In this document: positions 1 to 4,758 of the stretch, piece by piece
Numbering within the stretch: position 1 is the stretch's first letter
Layout: every line of letters starts with the position of its first letter
Origin: Paracoccaceae bacterium
GTDB taxonomy: Bacteria; Pseudomonadota; Alphaproteobacteria; Rhodobacterales; Rhodobacteraceae
Length of the DNA: 7,570 bases
Assembly (NCBI GenBank): GCA_003250135.1
Contig: QKHF01000251.1
Coordinates: 1-7,570 of the forward strand
Reading direction: 5' to 3'
Notes under the pieces: generated by a model
The model's database searches: none
The model's input: only the letters and a program-made list of their open reading frames with translations
Told to the model about the DNA's origin: nothing
Program-made: the position numbers and the translations under genes

Positions 1-125
1 ATATGTATCTAATGCGATGGCCGGGGTGCGGGGCGCGACGATTTATGCTCTAAAAATTGGCATAAATACGAATCTAAATGGATTGGTGGGCGCTTTTTTA
101 AATACATAATATGTAGTGCATTTGA
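1..125. promoter_or_regulatory. AT-rich regulatory region upstream of the HxlR gene
   Basis: This stretch is far richer in A and T than the rest of the window and has no credible gene. It holds an 8-bp perfect inverted repeat (ATTTATGC at 41-48, GCATAAAT at 60-67, 11-nt spacer). A 13-bp palindromic element, TACAT-AAT-ATGTA, lies at 103-115. The heptamer ATATGTA occurs at 1-7 and again at 109-115. A related imperfect direct repeat starts with ATCTAA near 7 and 72. A possible sigma-70 promoter is TTGGTG (83-88), an 18-nt spacer and TAATAT (107-112), so the 103-115 palindrome would cover the -10 box. HxlR-type dimers bind inverted repeats near their own or a divergent promoter, so autoregulation or control of a gene left of the window is plausible. 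The operator role is inference. Confidence 0.5.
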
Positions 126-152
126 TTGCGCCCTTCTCCTAGACTCCCCCGC

Positions 153-836
153 ATGACCAGCTACGGACAGTTCTGCCCGATCGCCAAGGCGTCCGAGATC
201 CTCAGCGAGCGCTGGACGATCCTGATCTTGCGAGAGCTCGGCGCAGGCAGCGAGTCGTTCAACGACCTCCGCCGGGGGATGCCGCTGATTTCGCCCTCTC
301 TCCTGTCCGCGCGGTTGAAGTCGCTGGAACACGCCAAAGTCATCGCCCGCACGGAAACCGGGCAGGGCGTGCGCTACACGCTGACCGAGGCCGGGCGGGA
401 GTTGAAGCCGATCATTCTTCAGATGGGCGTCTGGGGGCATCGCTGGGCGCGCAGCAAGCTGGCGCCGGAGGACCTCGATCCGTCAATGCTGATGTGGGAC
501 ATTCACCGGACGATGAAGGCCGGGTATTTTCCGTCCGGGCGCACCGTGCTGCATTTCGAGTTCAGCGATTTCGATGCGAAGTTCCGCCGGTGGTGGCTGG
601 TCGTCCAGAATGGCGAGGTCGACGTCTGCATGAAGGACCCCGGTCACGCGGTCGACCTGAAAATCGTCACCGATGTGCGGACGCTGACTGGCGTCTGGAT
701 GGGCGATGTCGGCCTTGGGCAGGCGCTGCGCGACCGCAGGATCAGACTGACTGGCGATGAGCGGCTGCGGCGGGATATCTCCACCTGGCTCGGCGCCAAC
801 TATTTCGCCGACATCCCGCCCGCCACAGCCCCTTAG
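153..836 (+). CDS. HxlR-family winged-helix regulator with C-terminal SCP2-like domain
   Basis: Predicted DNA-binding transcription factor of 227 aa. Residues 6-100 form an HxlR (MarR-like winged helix) domain. It opens with the family's conserved cysteine and helix (FCPIAKASEILSERWT, Cys8) and continues with a recognition-helix region (SPSLLSARLKSLE, about 47-59) and a wing (RYTLTEAGREL). Plain HxlR proteins are about 110-130 aa. Here residues about 112-215 form an additional mixed alpha/beta domain resembling SCP2 sterol-carrier folds (LHFEFSDFDAKFRRWWLVV, then GEVDVCMKDPG and GDERLRRDI), probably a hydrophobic-ligand sensor. I chose the ATG at 153 because the protein then begins just before the conserved Cys. 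An in-frame TTG at 126 would add nine unconserved residues. There is no good ribosome binding site at either start. The family assignment is strong; the ligand and targets are unknown. The AT-rich repeats upstream suggest autoregulation. Confidence 0.9.
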   Translation: MTSYGQFCPIAKASEILSERWTILILRELGAGSESFNDLRRGMPLISPSLLSARLKSLEHAKVIARTETGQGVRYTLTEAGRELKPIILQMGVWGHRWARSKLAPEDLDPSMLMWDIHRTMKAGYFPSGRTVLHFEFSDFDAKFRRWWLVVQNGEVDVCMKDPGHAVDLKIVTDVRTLTGVWMGDVGLGQALRDRRIRLTGDERLRRDISTWLGANYFADIPPATAP

Positions 837-879
837 CTGCCCTACCTTTATATCAATCCTCACTCGCTCGGAGACGCCC

Positions 880-1185
880 ATGCCCGCGCCCCTTGTCCTG
901 CCGCCGCTCGCAATCTTCGCGCTGCGCGCCGCCGCGGTTGGGGCGGTCATCGCCTTTGTGGCGCGGCGCAGGTCCGGCGAGCCGCGCGACCTGTATCGCG
1001 AAGCGGCCTTGAACGACACCGAGGAGGGGCTGGAGCTCGAGACGGAGCGACGTCCGGGCGAGTCGCGCCTCGACGCCGCGGGGCGGTTTCGCCGTGTGAT
1101 CCGCCTCGGCCGGTCGGGTCCGGGCGTGGAGGTCGACGCGACAGGCCTCGGCCGCGTCCGTCTGCGTTCCGTCCCCGCCGACTGA
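880..1185 (+). CDS. small single-pass membrane protein, function unknown
   Basis: A 101-aa protein I do not recognise as a named family. Residues about 4-28 are a hydrophobic segment rich in Ala, Leu and Val, followed by an Arg cluster (ARRRSGEPR), which suggests a single N-terminal transmembrane helix with the C-terminus in the cytoplasm. The remainder is charged: an acidic stretch (NDTEEGLELETE, about 45-56), then an Arg-rich portion with alternating hydrophobic residues that could form beta strands (FRRVIRLGRSGPGVEVDATGLGRVRLR). The start at 880 is supported by GGAG at 870-873 with six-base spacing. It lies 43 bp after the HxlR gene and 23 bp before the glutathione transferase gene on the same strand, so the three may be co-transcribed. 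Confidence 0.65.
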   Translation: MPAPLVLPPLAIFALRAAAVGAVIAFVARRRSGEPRDLYREAALNDTEEGLELETERRPGESRLDAAGRFRRVIRLGRSGPGVEVDATGLGRVRLRSVPAD

Positions 1186-1208
1186 TTTACTCAATCCAAG
1201 GAAACGCC

Positions 1209-1817
1209 ATGCGCCTGATCGGCTCTCCCACCTCGCCCTATGTCCGCAAGGTCCTGATCGTCGCCCATGAAGCCGGGGTCGCCAGCCGGCTGGAGGTCGT
1301 CAACGGCTCCGGGACGCCGCTGGCGCCGAACGCCGAGACCATCGCCGTCAACCCGCTGGGCAAGGTGCCCTGCCTGTTGCGCGACGAGGGGCCGGCTATC
1401 TTCGACAGCCGCGCCATCGCGCAGTATCTGAACGCGGCTGGCGATGGCGGCCTGATGCCGGAGGGTGAGGGGCGCTGGATCGCGCTGACCTTGGAGGCGA
1501 TCGGCGACGGCATTCTGGACGCGTCGCTGCTGACCGCCTACGAAAAGCGCCTGCGGCCCGAGGAACTGCGCTTCGAGCCTTGGGTCGAGGGGCAGAAGGC
1601 CAAGGTGAACCGCGCGCTCGATCATCTCGAATCGCGCTGGACCGCGGCCCTCTCCGGCCCGCTGACGCTGGGCTCCATCGCCGTGGGGACCGCGCTCGGC
1701 TATATCGACTTCCGCAACATCGTGGGCGAATGGCGCGCCACCCGTCCTGGCCTCGCCAAGTGGCAGGAGAGCTTCGCCGAGCGACCCTCCTTCAAGGTCA
1801 CCGCGCCGGTGGAGTGA
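1209..1817 (+). CDS. glutathione S-transferase family protein (YibF-like)
   Basis: A 202-aa cytosolic two-domain GST-fold protein. The N-terminal thioredoxin-like domain begins MRLIGSPTSPYVRKV, where Ser6, Thr8 and Ser9 lie in the region that usually activates the glutathione thiol. It contains NPLGKVP at 48-54 with the expected cis-proline at 54, and FDSRAI at 65-70, the Asp/Glu-Ser pair that contacts the glutathione gamma-glutamyl group. The all-helical C-terminal domain spans about 85-200 and has GYIDFR near 164-169. Length and motifs match the E. coli YibF type from memory. The usual N-capping box Ser/Thr-x-x-Asp reads TLGS (153-156), lacking Asp; YibF-type proteins also lack it. The start is supported by AAGGA at 1198-1202, six bases from ATG. 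The substrate cannot be told from sequence; members conjugate electrophiles or reduce disulfides and peroxides. Confidence 0.9.
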   Translation: MRLIGSPTSPYVRKVLIVAHEAGVASRLEVVNGSGTPLAPNAETIAVNPLGKVPCLLRDEGPAIFDSRAIAQYLNAAGDGGLMPEGEGRWIALTLEAIGDGILDASLLTAYEKRLRPEELRFEPWVEGQKAKVNRALDHLESRWTAALSGPLTLGSIAVGTALGYIDFRNIVGEWRATRPGLAKWQESFAERPSFKVTAPVE

Positions 1818-1818
1818 C

Positions 1819-1843
1819 GCCGCCGGACGGCCACGTGGGCGGC
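1819..1843 (+). terminator. weak GC-rich hairpin after the GST gene
   Basis: GCCGCC at 1819-1824 can pair with GGCGGC at 1838-1843 across a 13-nt loop, starting one base after the GST stop codon. It is followed by ATTTCCT rather than a true T tract. It could slow or end transcription of the upstream genes, but a six-pair GC stem in DNA this GC-rich is weak evidence. Confidence 0.25.
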
Positions 1844-1918
1844 ATTTCCTCACTTTCGCCCAGATTGACCCTAGGTTACGGGCTGTTGCAGCCAAACCTG
1901 TCGGGTCAAGGAACGAGC

Positions 1919-2101
1919 ATGCCGAAGAAATCCAGCAATCCCATCTTATTGGGCCTCGCAGTCGCCGCCGTCGTCATTGGCGCGTTTCTCGTCGGCTGGA
2001 AGATCCACCAGGATCAGAACACCGGTCCCGCCGAACGCTTCGGCGAGGCGCTGGACGACGCCGCCAAGGAGCTTGAAGGCGCGATCAAGCAAGCCCAGTA
2101 G
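1919..2101 (+). CDS. 60-aa membrane-anchored microprotein, function unknown
   Basis: A short protein with a clear layout: a basic N-terminus (MPKKSSN), one hydrophobic helix at residues about 8-27 (ILLGLAVAAVVIGAFLVGW), then a short acidic, probably amphipathic tail (ERFGEALDDAAKELEGAIKQ, 40-59). This predicts a type II-like or signal-anchored inner-membrane protein with the charged helix on one face, perhaps for binding a partner. The ATG is supported by AAGGA at 1908-1912, six bases upstream. It has its own 101-bp upstream gap and ends 27 bp before the convergent TerB-like gene. I do not recognise a named family. Confidence 0.7.
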   Translation: MPKKSSNPILLGLAVAAVVIGAFLVGWKIHQDQNTGPAERFGEALDDAAKELEGAIKQAQ

Positions 2102-2128
2102 CCTCGGTTTCGTAGGCTGGCGCGCGCG

Positions 2129-2581
2129 TCACGCACCCCGGCTGCGCGCCAGAACGCGGCGTCGGGCGAGGCCGCTGTCCTTGTCCGAAACGTAGAGAAG
2201 TCCGCAAAGGCGGCGCACAAGATTGGCTTCCATGTGGTCCATGACGCCATCGGCCTGCGCCACTTCCCAGACCCGCTCAATCAGCCAGATGCGCTGTTCA
2301 TAGGGAATCGCGTCCTTCACCGCGCGGGAGAAGCGCACGATGTCCGCGGCCTGCGCCTGCGCGGCCTCGCCCGCCCTGCGCAGCGCCTGGGCCCCGTCCG
2401 CCGAAAGCTCGTAATGGTCGGCGAGGATGGCGTCGATCGCGCCTATCTCGGACGCCGCGTATTCGCCATCGGCGAGCGCCGCCTCGACCAACAACGCGGC
2501 GACCGCGACGCGGGCCTCGTCATGGGTCGGCGGCGTGTCGGGGCTTTCGCCGCCCAAGAGTGCGCGCAGGAAACTGACCAT
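2129..2581 (-). CDS. TerB-like (TerB/DjlA N-terminal fold) protein
   Basis: A 150-aa, almost entirely helical cytosolic protein. It carries the repeated acidic pattern of TerB-type domains: VAAALLVEAALADGEYAASE (about 27-46, Asp38) and AQADGVMDHMEANLVRRLCG (about 108-127, Asp111 and Asp115). TerB domains are about 110-150 aa and bind divalent cations at such acidic sites. Despite the name, isolated chromosomal copies rarely have a shown role in tellurite resistance, and no terC, terD or terE neighbour is present. ATG at 2581 is preferred over the TTG one codon upstream (2584), because the predicted promoter would begin the mRNA at or near that ATG. No Shine-Dalgarno is visible. The N-terminal MVSFLRALLG is mildly amphipathic. 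Confidence 0.85.
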   Translation of the reverse strand: MVSFLRALLGGESPDTPPTHDEARVAVAALLVEAALADGEYAASEIGAIDAILADHYELSADGAQALRRAGEAAQAQAADIVRFSRAVKDAIPYEQRIWLIERVWEVAQADGVMDHMEANLVRRLCGLLYVSDKDSGLARRRVLARSRGA

Positions 2582-2587
2582 CAAATT

Positions 2588-2616
2588 GAGATAGAGCGCG
2601 TCGCGCGAGGGCGCAA
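2588..2616 (-). promoter_or_regulatory. predicted sigma-70 promoter of the TerB-like gene
   Basis: On the minus strand TTGCGC (2616-2611), a 17-nt spacer and TATCTC (2593-2588) match alphaproteobacterial housekeeping promoters, which rely mostly on TTG in the -35 box. The first base of the ATG (2581) is the seventh base after the -10 box, so transcription would start at or next to the start codon. This agrees with the absence of a ribosome binding site. Confidence 0.45.
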
Positions 2617-2702
2617 CCGGCTTGCGAGACCAGGCGTGCGGCGGCGTTTCATGCTGCGGCGAGGATTGCTATAACCGGCCGCCGATTGGGAGACGCCCAG
2701 CT

Positions 2703-2948
2703 TTGCCGAAGAACATTGAAACCGATCCGAACGCCCCGATCCTGCGGGTGGTGCGGCATATCGTGATCCATGTCATCTATCTCGCGCTGTCGGTGGCGCT
2801 CTACTTCCTGATGGCCGCCCTTGGCTACGATCTGAAAATCCACATCTATTTTCTGGTGGTCCTGCTGGCGCCGGTGGTCGTCTGGATTGCGGTGCTGATT
2901 CTGAGAAAGCTTCAGGCGCCGGGCCGGCGGCGCGGCGAGGAGCAGTAA
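2703..2948 (+). CDS. small two-helix membrane protein, function unknown
   Basis: An 81-aa protein if translation starts at the TTG at 2703. It has a hydrophilic N-terminus (MPKNIETDPNAPILRVVRH), a first transmembrane helix at about 19-41 (IVIHVIYLALSVALYFLMAA), a short connector with Asp and Lys (GYDLKIH), a second helix at about 47-67, and a basic tail ending in RKLQAPGRRRGEEQ. By the positive-inside rule both ends face the cytoplasm. No ATG or GTG gives a better start. GGGAG lies at 2688-2692, and the 11-base string GGAGACGCCCA at 2689-2699 is identical to the ribosome-binding region before the gene at 880. A further in-frame TTG at 2622 would add a cysteine-rich segment that looks untranslated. 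It is divergent from the TerB-like gene and ends eight bases before the convergent Lrp gene. The family is not recognised. Confidence 0.65.
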   Translation: MPKNIETDPNAPILRVVRHIVIHVIYLALSVALYFLMAALGYDLKIHIYFLVVLLAPVVVWIAVLILRKLQAPGRRRGEEQ

Positions 2949-2956
2949 CGTTTCAC

Positions 2957-3430
2957 TCACTCCACCGGCAGCGCCGTCGTTTCCTTGATCTTCTCCATCA
3001 CGAAACTGGCCGAGACGTCGGCGAGGTCCACCTTGGCGATCAGGCGCTGATAGAGCGCGTCATAGGCCTTCATGTCGGCCAGCTCGGCCCGGATCAGGTA
3101 GTCGAGGTCGCCCGTCGTGCGGTAGACGCCGGTGATCTCGGGCAGGTCGCGCACGGCGGCGTGGAACGACTTCAGCCAGTCCTCCGAGTGCCGGCCGGCG
3201 CGCACCGCGATGAAGGCGGTGAGGTGGAGCCCCAGCGCCTCCGGGTCCGCCAGCGCCACGCGGGCGGTGAGGACGCCCTCCTCCTCCAGCCGCCTGACGC
3301 GCCGCCAGCAGGCGTTGCGCGACAAGCCGATCTTCTCGCCCAGCGCCTCCACCGATTGGCTGCAGTCGCGCTGCAATTCGGCGATCAGGCGGCGGTCGAG
3401 ATGGTCAAGCGTCTCATGAATGGCGATCAT
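2957..3430 (-). CDS. Lrp/AsnC-family transcriptional regulator
   Basis: A 157-aa regulator of usual length for the family. Residues about 8-67 form the AsnC-type helix-turn-helix: LDHLDRRLIAELQRD, then EALGEKIGLSRNACWRRVRRLEEEGVL. Residues about 70-155 are the RAM/ACT-like ligand-binding and oligomerisation domain, with the conserved ITGVYRTTGDLDYLIRAEL segment and AYDALYQRLIAKVDLADVSASFVMEKIKET at the end. Such proteins form octamers that sense amino acids. The HTH and C-terminal sequence resemble the smaller Lrp-like regulators rather than global Lrp. I chose the ATG at 3430 over an in-frame ATG at 3454 because a palindrome and probable -10 box lie between them; neither has a good ribosome binding site. 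It is divergent from the DUF6356-type gene, the likeliest regulated neighbour besides itself. Confidence 0.92.
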   Translation of the reverse strand: MIAIHETLDHLDRRLIAELQRDCSQSVEALGEKIGLSRNACWRRVRRLEEEGVLTARVALADPEALGLHLTAFIAVRAGRHSEDWLKSFHAAVRDLPEITGVYRTTGDLDYLIRAELADMKAYDALYQRLIAKVDLADVSASFVMEKIKETTALPVE

Positions 3431-3435
3431 CTTGA

Positions 3436-3466
3436 GAAAATATCCTATATTCAATCAATCTGGCAA
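3436..3466 (-). promoter_or_regulatory. Lrp gene promoter with overlapping palindromic operator
   Basis: On the minus strand TTGCCA (3466-3461), a 16-nt spacer and GATATT (3444-3439) form a credible promoter. The 17-bp imperfect palindrome GAAnATA-nnn-TATnTTC at 3436-3452 overlaps the -10 box. Lrp-family boxes are AT-rich imperfect palindromes of about 15 bp, so this fits negative autoregulation. The predicted transcription start is one or two bases from the ATG at 3430, which would make the mRNA nearly leaderless. Promoter and operator roles are inferred from sequence only. Confidence 0.45.
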
Positions 3467-3539
3467 TGATGTTTGAGAAGAAAGCCCGCGGAGAGTCGCC
3501 CATAATTCCCATCAATCAAAGATATTGTGGGAGAACATC

Positions 3540-3782
3540 ATGAGCCGACTGACCGACGCTTTCACCGCCCATCCCGCCTCGGTGGACGAGACCTACCTTG
3601 AACATTTCGCGTTCGCGCTTAGGTTCTCCGGTCTGCTGTTTGCGGCGGCTTTCGCCGCACTGGTCCATGCCTTCCTGCCGTTCCTGTTCGAGAAAACGGC
3701 GAGCGGGCTGATCCGTCGGCTTTACGCCCGGATCGAATATCGTGGCGTTCCCTCTCGGGTCGCGGCGATCCCCGCTGAATAA
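3540..3782 (+). CDS. DUF6356-type small membrane protein
   Basis: An 80-aa protein. The N-terminus has the signature HPASVDETYLEHFAFALRFS (residues 11-30). It is followed by one hydrophobic helix at about 27-50 containing LVHAFLPFLF, then EKTASGLIRRLYARI. I recall this combination (HPxSVxETYxEH, LVHAxLPFxF, KTAS) from small alphaproteobacterial proteins grouped as DUF6356; they sit in the inner membrane and have no known function. The start is well supported by GGGAG at 3529-3533, six bases before ATG. It is divergent from the Lrp/AsnC gene across about 110 bp of AT-rich DNA, so that regulator may control it. A strong hairpin 26 bases after the stop probably ends its transcript. Confidence 0.8.
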   Translation: MSRLTDAFTAHPASVDETYLEHFAFALRFSGLLFAAAFAALVHAFLPFLFEKTASGLIRRLYARIEYRGVPSRVAAIPAE

Positions 3783-3808
3783 CGGGCTTTCCGGACTAGG
3801 GAGGAAGA

Positions 3809-3847
3809 CGGCGGGCGCGGCGCTCCCCCTACAAGCCGCGCCCGCCG
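3809..3847 (+). terminator. strong 13-bp hairpin, probable terminator
   Basis: A perfect 13-bp stem (3809-3821 with 3835-3847, all G-C pairs) closes a 13-nt loop that contains a run of five C. It begins 26 bases after the DUF6356-type stop. It is followed by GTTATCTG rather than a T tract, so it may act as a non-canonical terminator or as a 3' stabilising structure. It is by far the most stable perfect stem in the window and isolates the MOSC gene from upstream transcription. Confidence 0.5.
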
Positions 3848-3913
3848 GTTATCTGTGGCGAAGCGCCCGTCGCCCCGCCATACTCCGCGCGTTTCCCCGC
3901 TGCCGGAGGCCCC

Positions 3914-4513
3914 ATGCCGATCCTTTCCGAACTGCCGATCCGCGGCCGCGTCGTCTATCTGGGCGTCGTGCATGACCGCGACGTCACATTGTGCTCCGAC
4001 CCGGTCGAGCGGATCGAGGTCGATCTGGCCGGCTTCAAGCATGACTGGCATGCGGGGCTGACCCGCCCGTCCTGCGGGCGCGTCCTGAACCAGTATCCGC
4101 GCGGCACAAGGATCCGGAACGCGCGGCAGGTCACGATCCTGTCGGCCGAGGAGCTGGCCGAGATCGCCTCCGCCATGGACATTCCCGTGATCAGGCCGGA
4201 ATGGGTCGGCGCCAATATCCTGTTGGAGGGAATCCCCGCGCTGACCACCCTGACGCCCAACACGCGCCTGATGTTCGACGGCGGCGTATGCCTGACCATC
4301 GATCTGGAGAACGGTCCCTGCCGCTTCCCGGCCGAGGTGATCGAGGAGCATCACCCCGGAAAGGGAATGACCTTCGCCAAACGCGCCTTGGGCCGCAGGG
4401 GTCTGACGGCGTGGGTGGAGAAGACCGGCGAGATCGGTTTGGGCGAGGAGGTGCGGGTGTTTCTGCCGCCCCAACGCCTGTACGCCCCGGCGCAGGCGGG
4501 CGCCGCCGGGTGA
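3914..4513 (+). CDS. MOSC-domain protein
   Basis: A 199-aa protein consisting of a single MOSC domain (molybdenum cofactor sulfurase C-terminal fold, a beta barrel). Visible family features are KHDWHAG (42-48), RQVTILSAEELAEIA (71-85), WVGANILLEGIP (97-108), TRLMFDGGVCLTI (117-129) and the conserved cysteine in NGPCRFPAEVIE (Cys136). RRGLTAWVEKTGEIGLGEEVRVFLPP closes the barrel. Well-studied MOSC proteins handle sulfur or reduce N-hydroxylated substrates with a molybdenum cofactor held by that cysteine. Stand-alone proteins of this size are mostly uncharacterised and lack the N-terminal beta-barrel domain of MOCOS and YcbX. GGAGG at 3905-3909 supports the start. No molybdenum-cofactor gene is nearby. 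CATACT at 3879-3884 may be its -10 box, but I see no convincing -35. Confidence 0.88.
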   Translation: MPILSELPIRGRVVYLGVVHDRDVTLCSDPVERIEVDLAGFKHDWHAGLTRPSCGRVLNQYPRGTRIRNARQVTILSAEELAEIASAMDIPVIRPEWVGANILLEGIPALTTLTPNTRLMFDGGVCLTIDLENGPCRFPAEVIEEHHPGKGMTFAKRALGRRGLTAWVEKTGEIGLGEEVRVFLPPQRLYAPAQAGAAG

Positions 4514-4758
4514 TTCGCTGCGGGCGGCTCGGCGGTCTGCGCTTGCGTTCTCCGAGTCGCCGATCCGAACAGGCGCGATCGCGAAGGAACGCGGGTTTCC
4601 GATGGGAAACCCCTTTGATCCCAGAGTGTTGAAGGAATGCCGCACTCCAGGGGGATTGGGCCGAATCTCCGGCCGCGCCGCATGTCGCTGTTTCGTCGAA
4701 TTCGGTCAGCTGATTTAAGACCTGCCGACTGATTTTCCGCCGAACGGAGCCCGCCGAC
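4514..4758 (+). ncRNA. candidate structured 5' leader upstream of fhs
   Basis: This 245-bp gap has no credible gene but several foldable elements in series. Hairpin A is a perfect 8-bp stem GGGTTTCC/GGAAACCC (4593-4600, 4605-4612) with a GATG loop. Hairpin B pairs ATCCC (4618-4622) with GGGAT (4652-4656) and GAGTG (4624-4628) with CACTC (4643-4647), with an asymmetric internal loop and a 14-nt apical loop. Hairpin C is GGCCG (4659-4663) with CGGCC (4670-4674). Upstream, GCGTTC (4545-4550) can pair with GAACGC (4587-4592). A possible closing stem joins 4520-4532 to 4669-4681 with single-base bulges, and would compete with hairpin C. The pattern could be a riboswitch-like leader, a small RNA, or MOSC terminator sequence. 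It does not match the ZTP (pfl) consensus I remember. Stems of this size arise by chance in GC-rich DNA. Confidence 0.3.
4746..4749 (+). promoter_or_regulatory. ribosome binding site of fhs
   Basis: GGAG lies nine bases before the fhs ATG, a little further than usual but the only Shine-Dalgarno match there. It supports the start at 4759. Confidence 0.5.

Noticed and set aside
126..152. TTG start extending the HxlR protein by nine residues
   Set aside because: The extension (RPSPRLPR-like) is not typical of the family, and the ATG at 153 places the conserved cysteine at the usual position.
2100..2118. Bidirectional terminator between the convergent 60-aa and TerB-like genes
   Set aside because: AGCCT/AGGCT gives only a five-pair stem with no T tract on either strand, so it is too weak to call.
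2129..2581. Tellurite resistance locus
   Set aside because: Only a TerB-like domain is present; there are no terC, terD, terE or tehB-like genes, so resistance is not supported.
4574..4583. Perfect 10-bp palindrome CGCGATCGCG as an operator
   Set aside because: It is a short self-complementary GC-rich word, common by chance in such genomes, with no second copy or promoter near it.
3722..4645. 307-aa minus-strand open frame across the MOSC gene
   Set aside because: The MOSC frame carries clear motifs and a ribosome binding site. The opposite frame has biased, low-complexity composition and runs through the strong hairpin and two intergenic gaps.
4520..4681. 6S RNA gene
   Set aside because: The length of about 160 nt and the closing stem are suggestive, but the interior folds into separate hairpins rather than the long rod with a central bubble typical of 6S RNA.
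4514..4758. ZTP (pfl) riboswitch upstream of fhs
   Set aside because: ZTP riboswitches commonly precede fhs and folD, so I looked for the conserved core and the terminal CCUGGGC-like segment. I did not find either on the plus strand.
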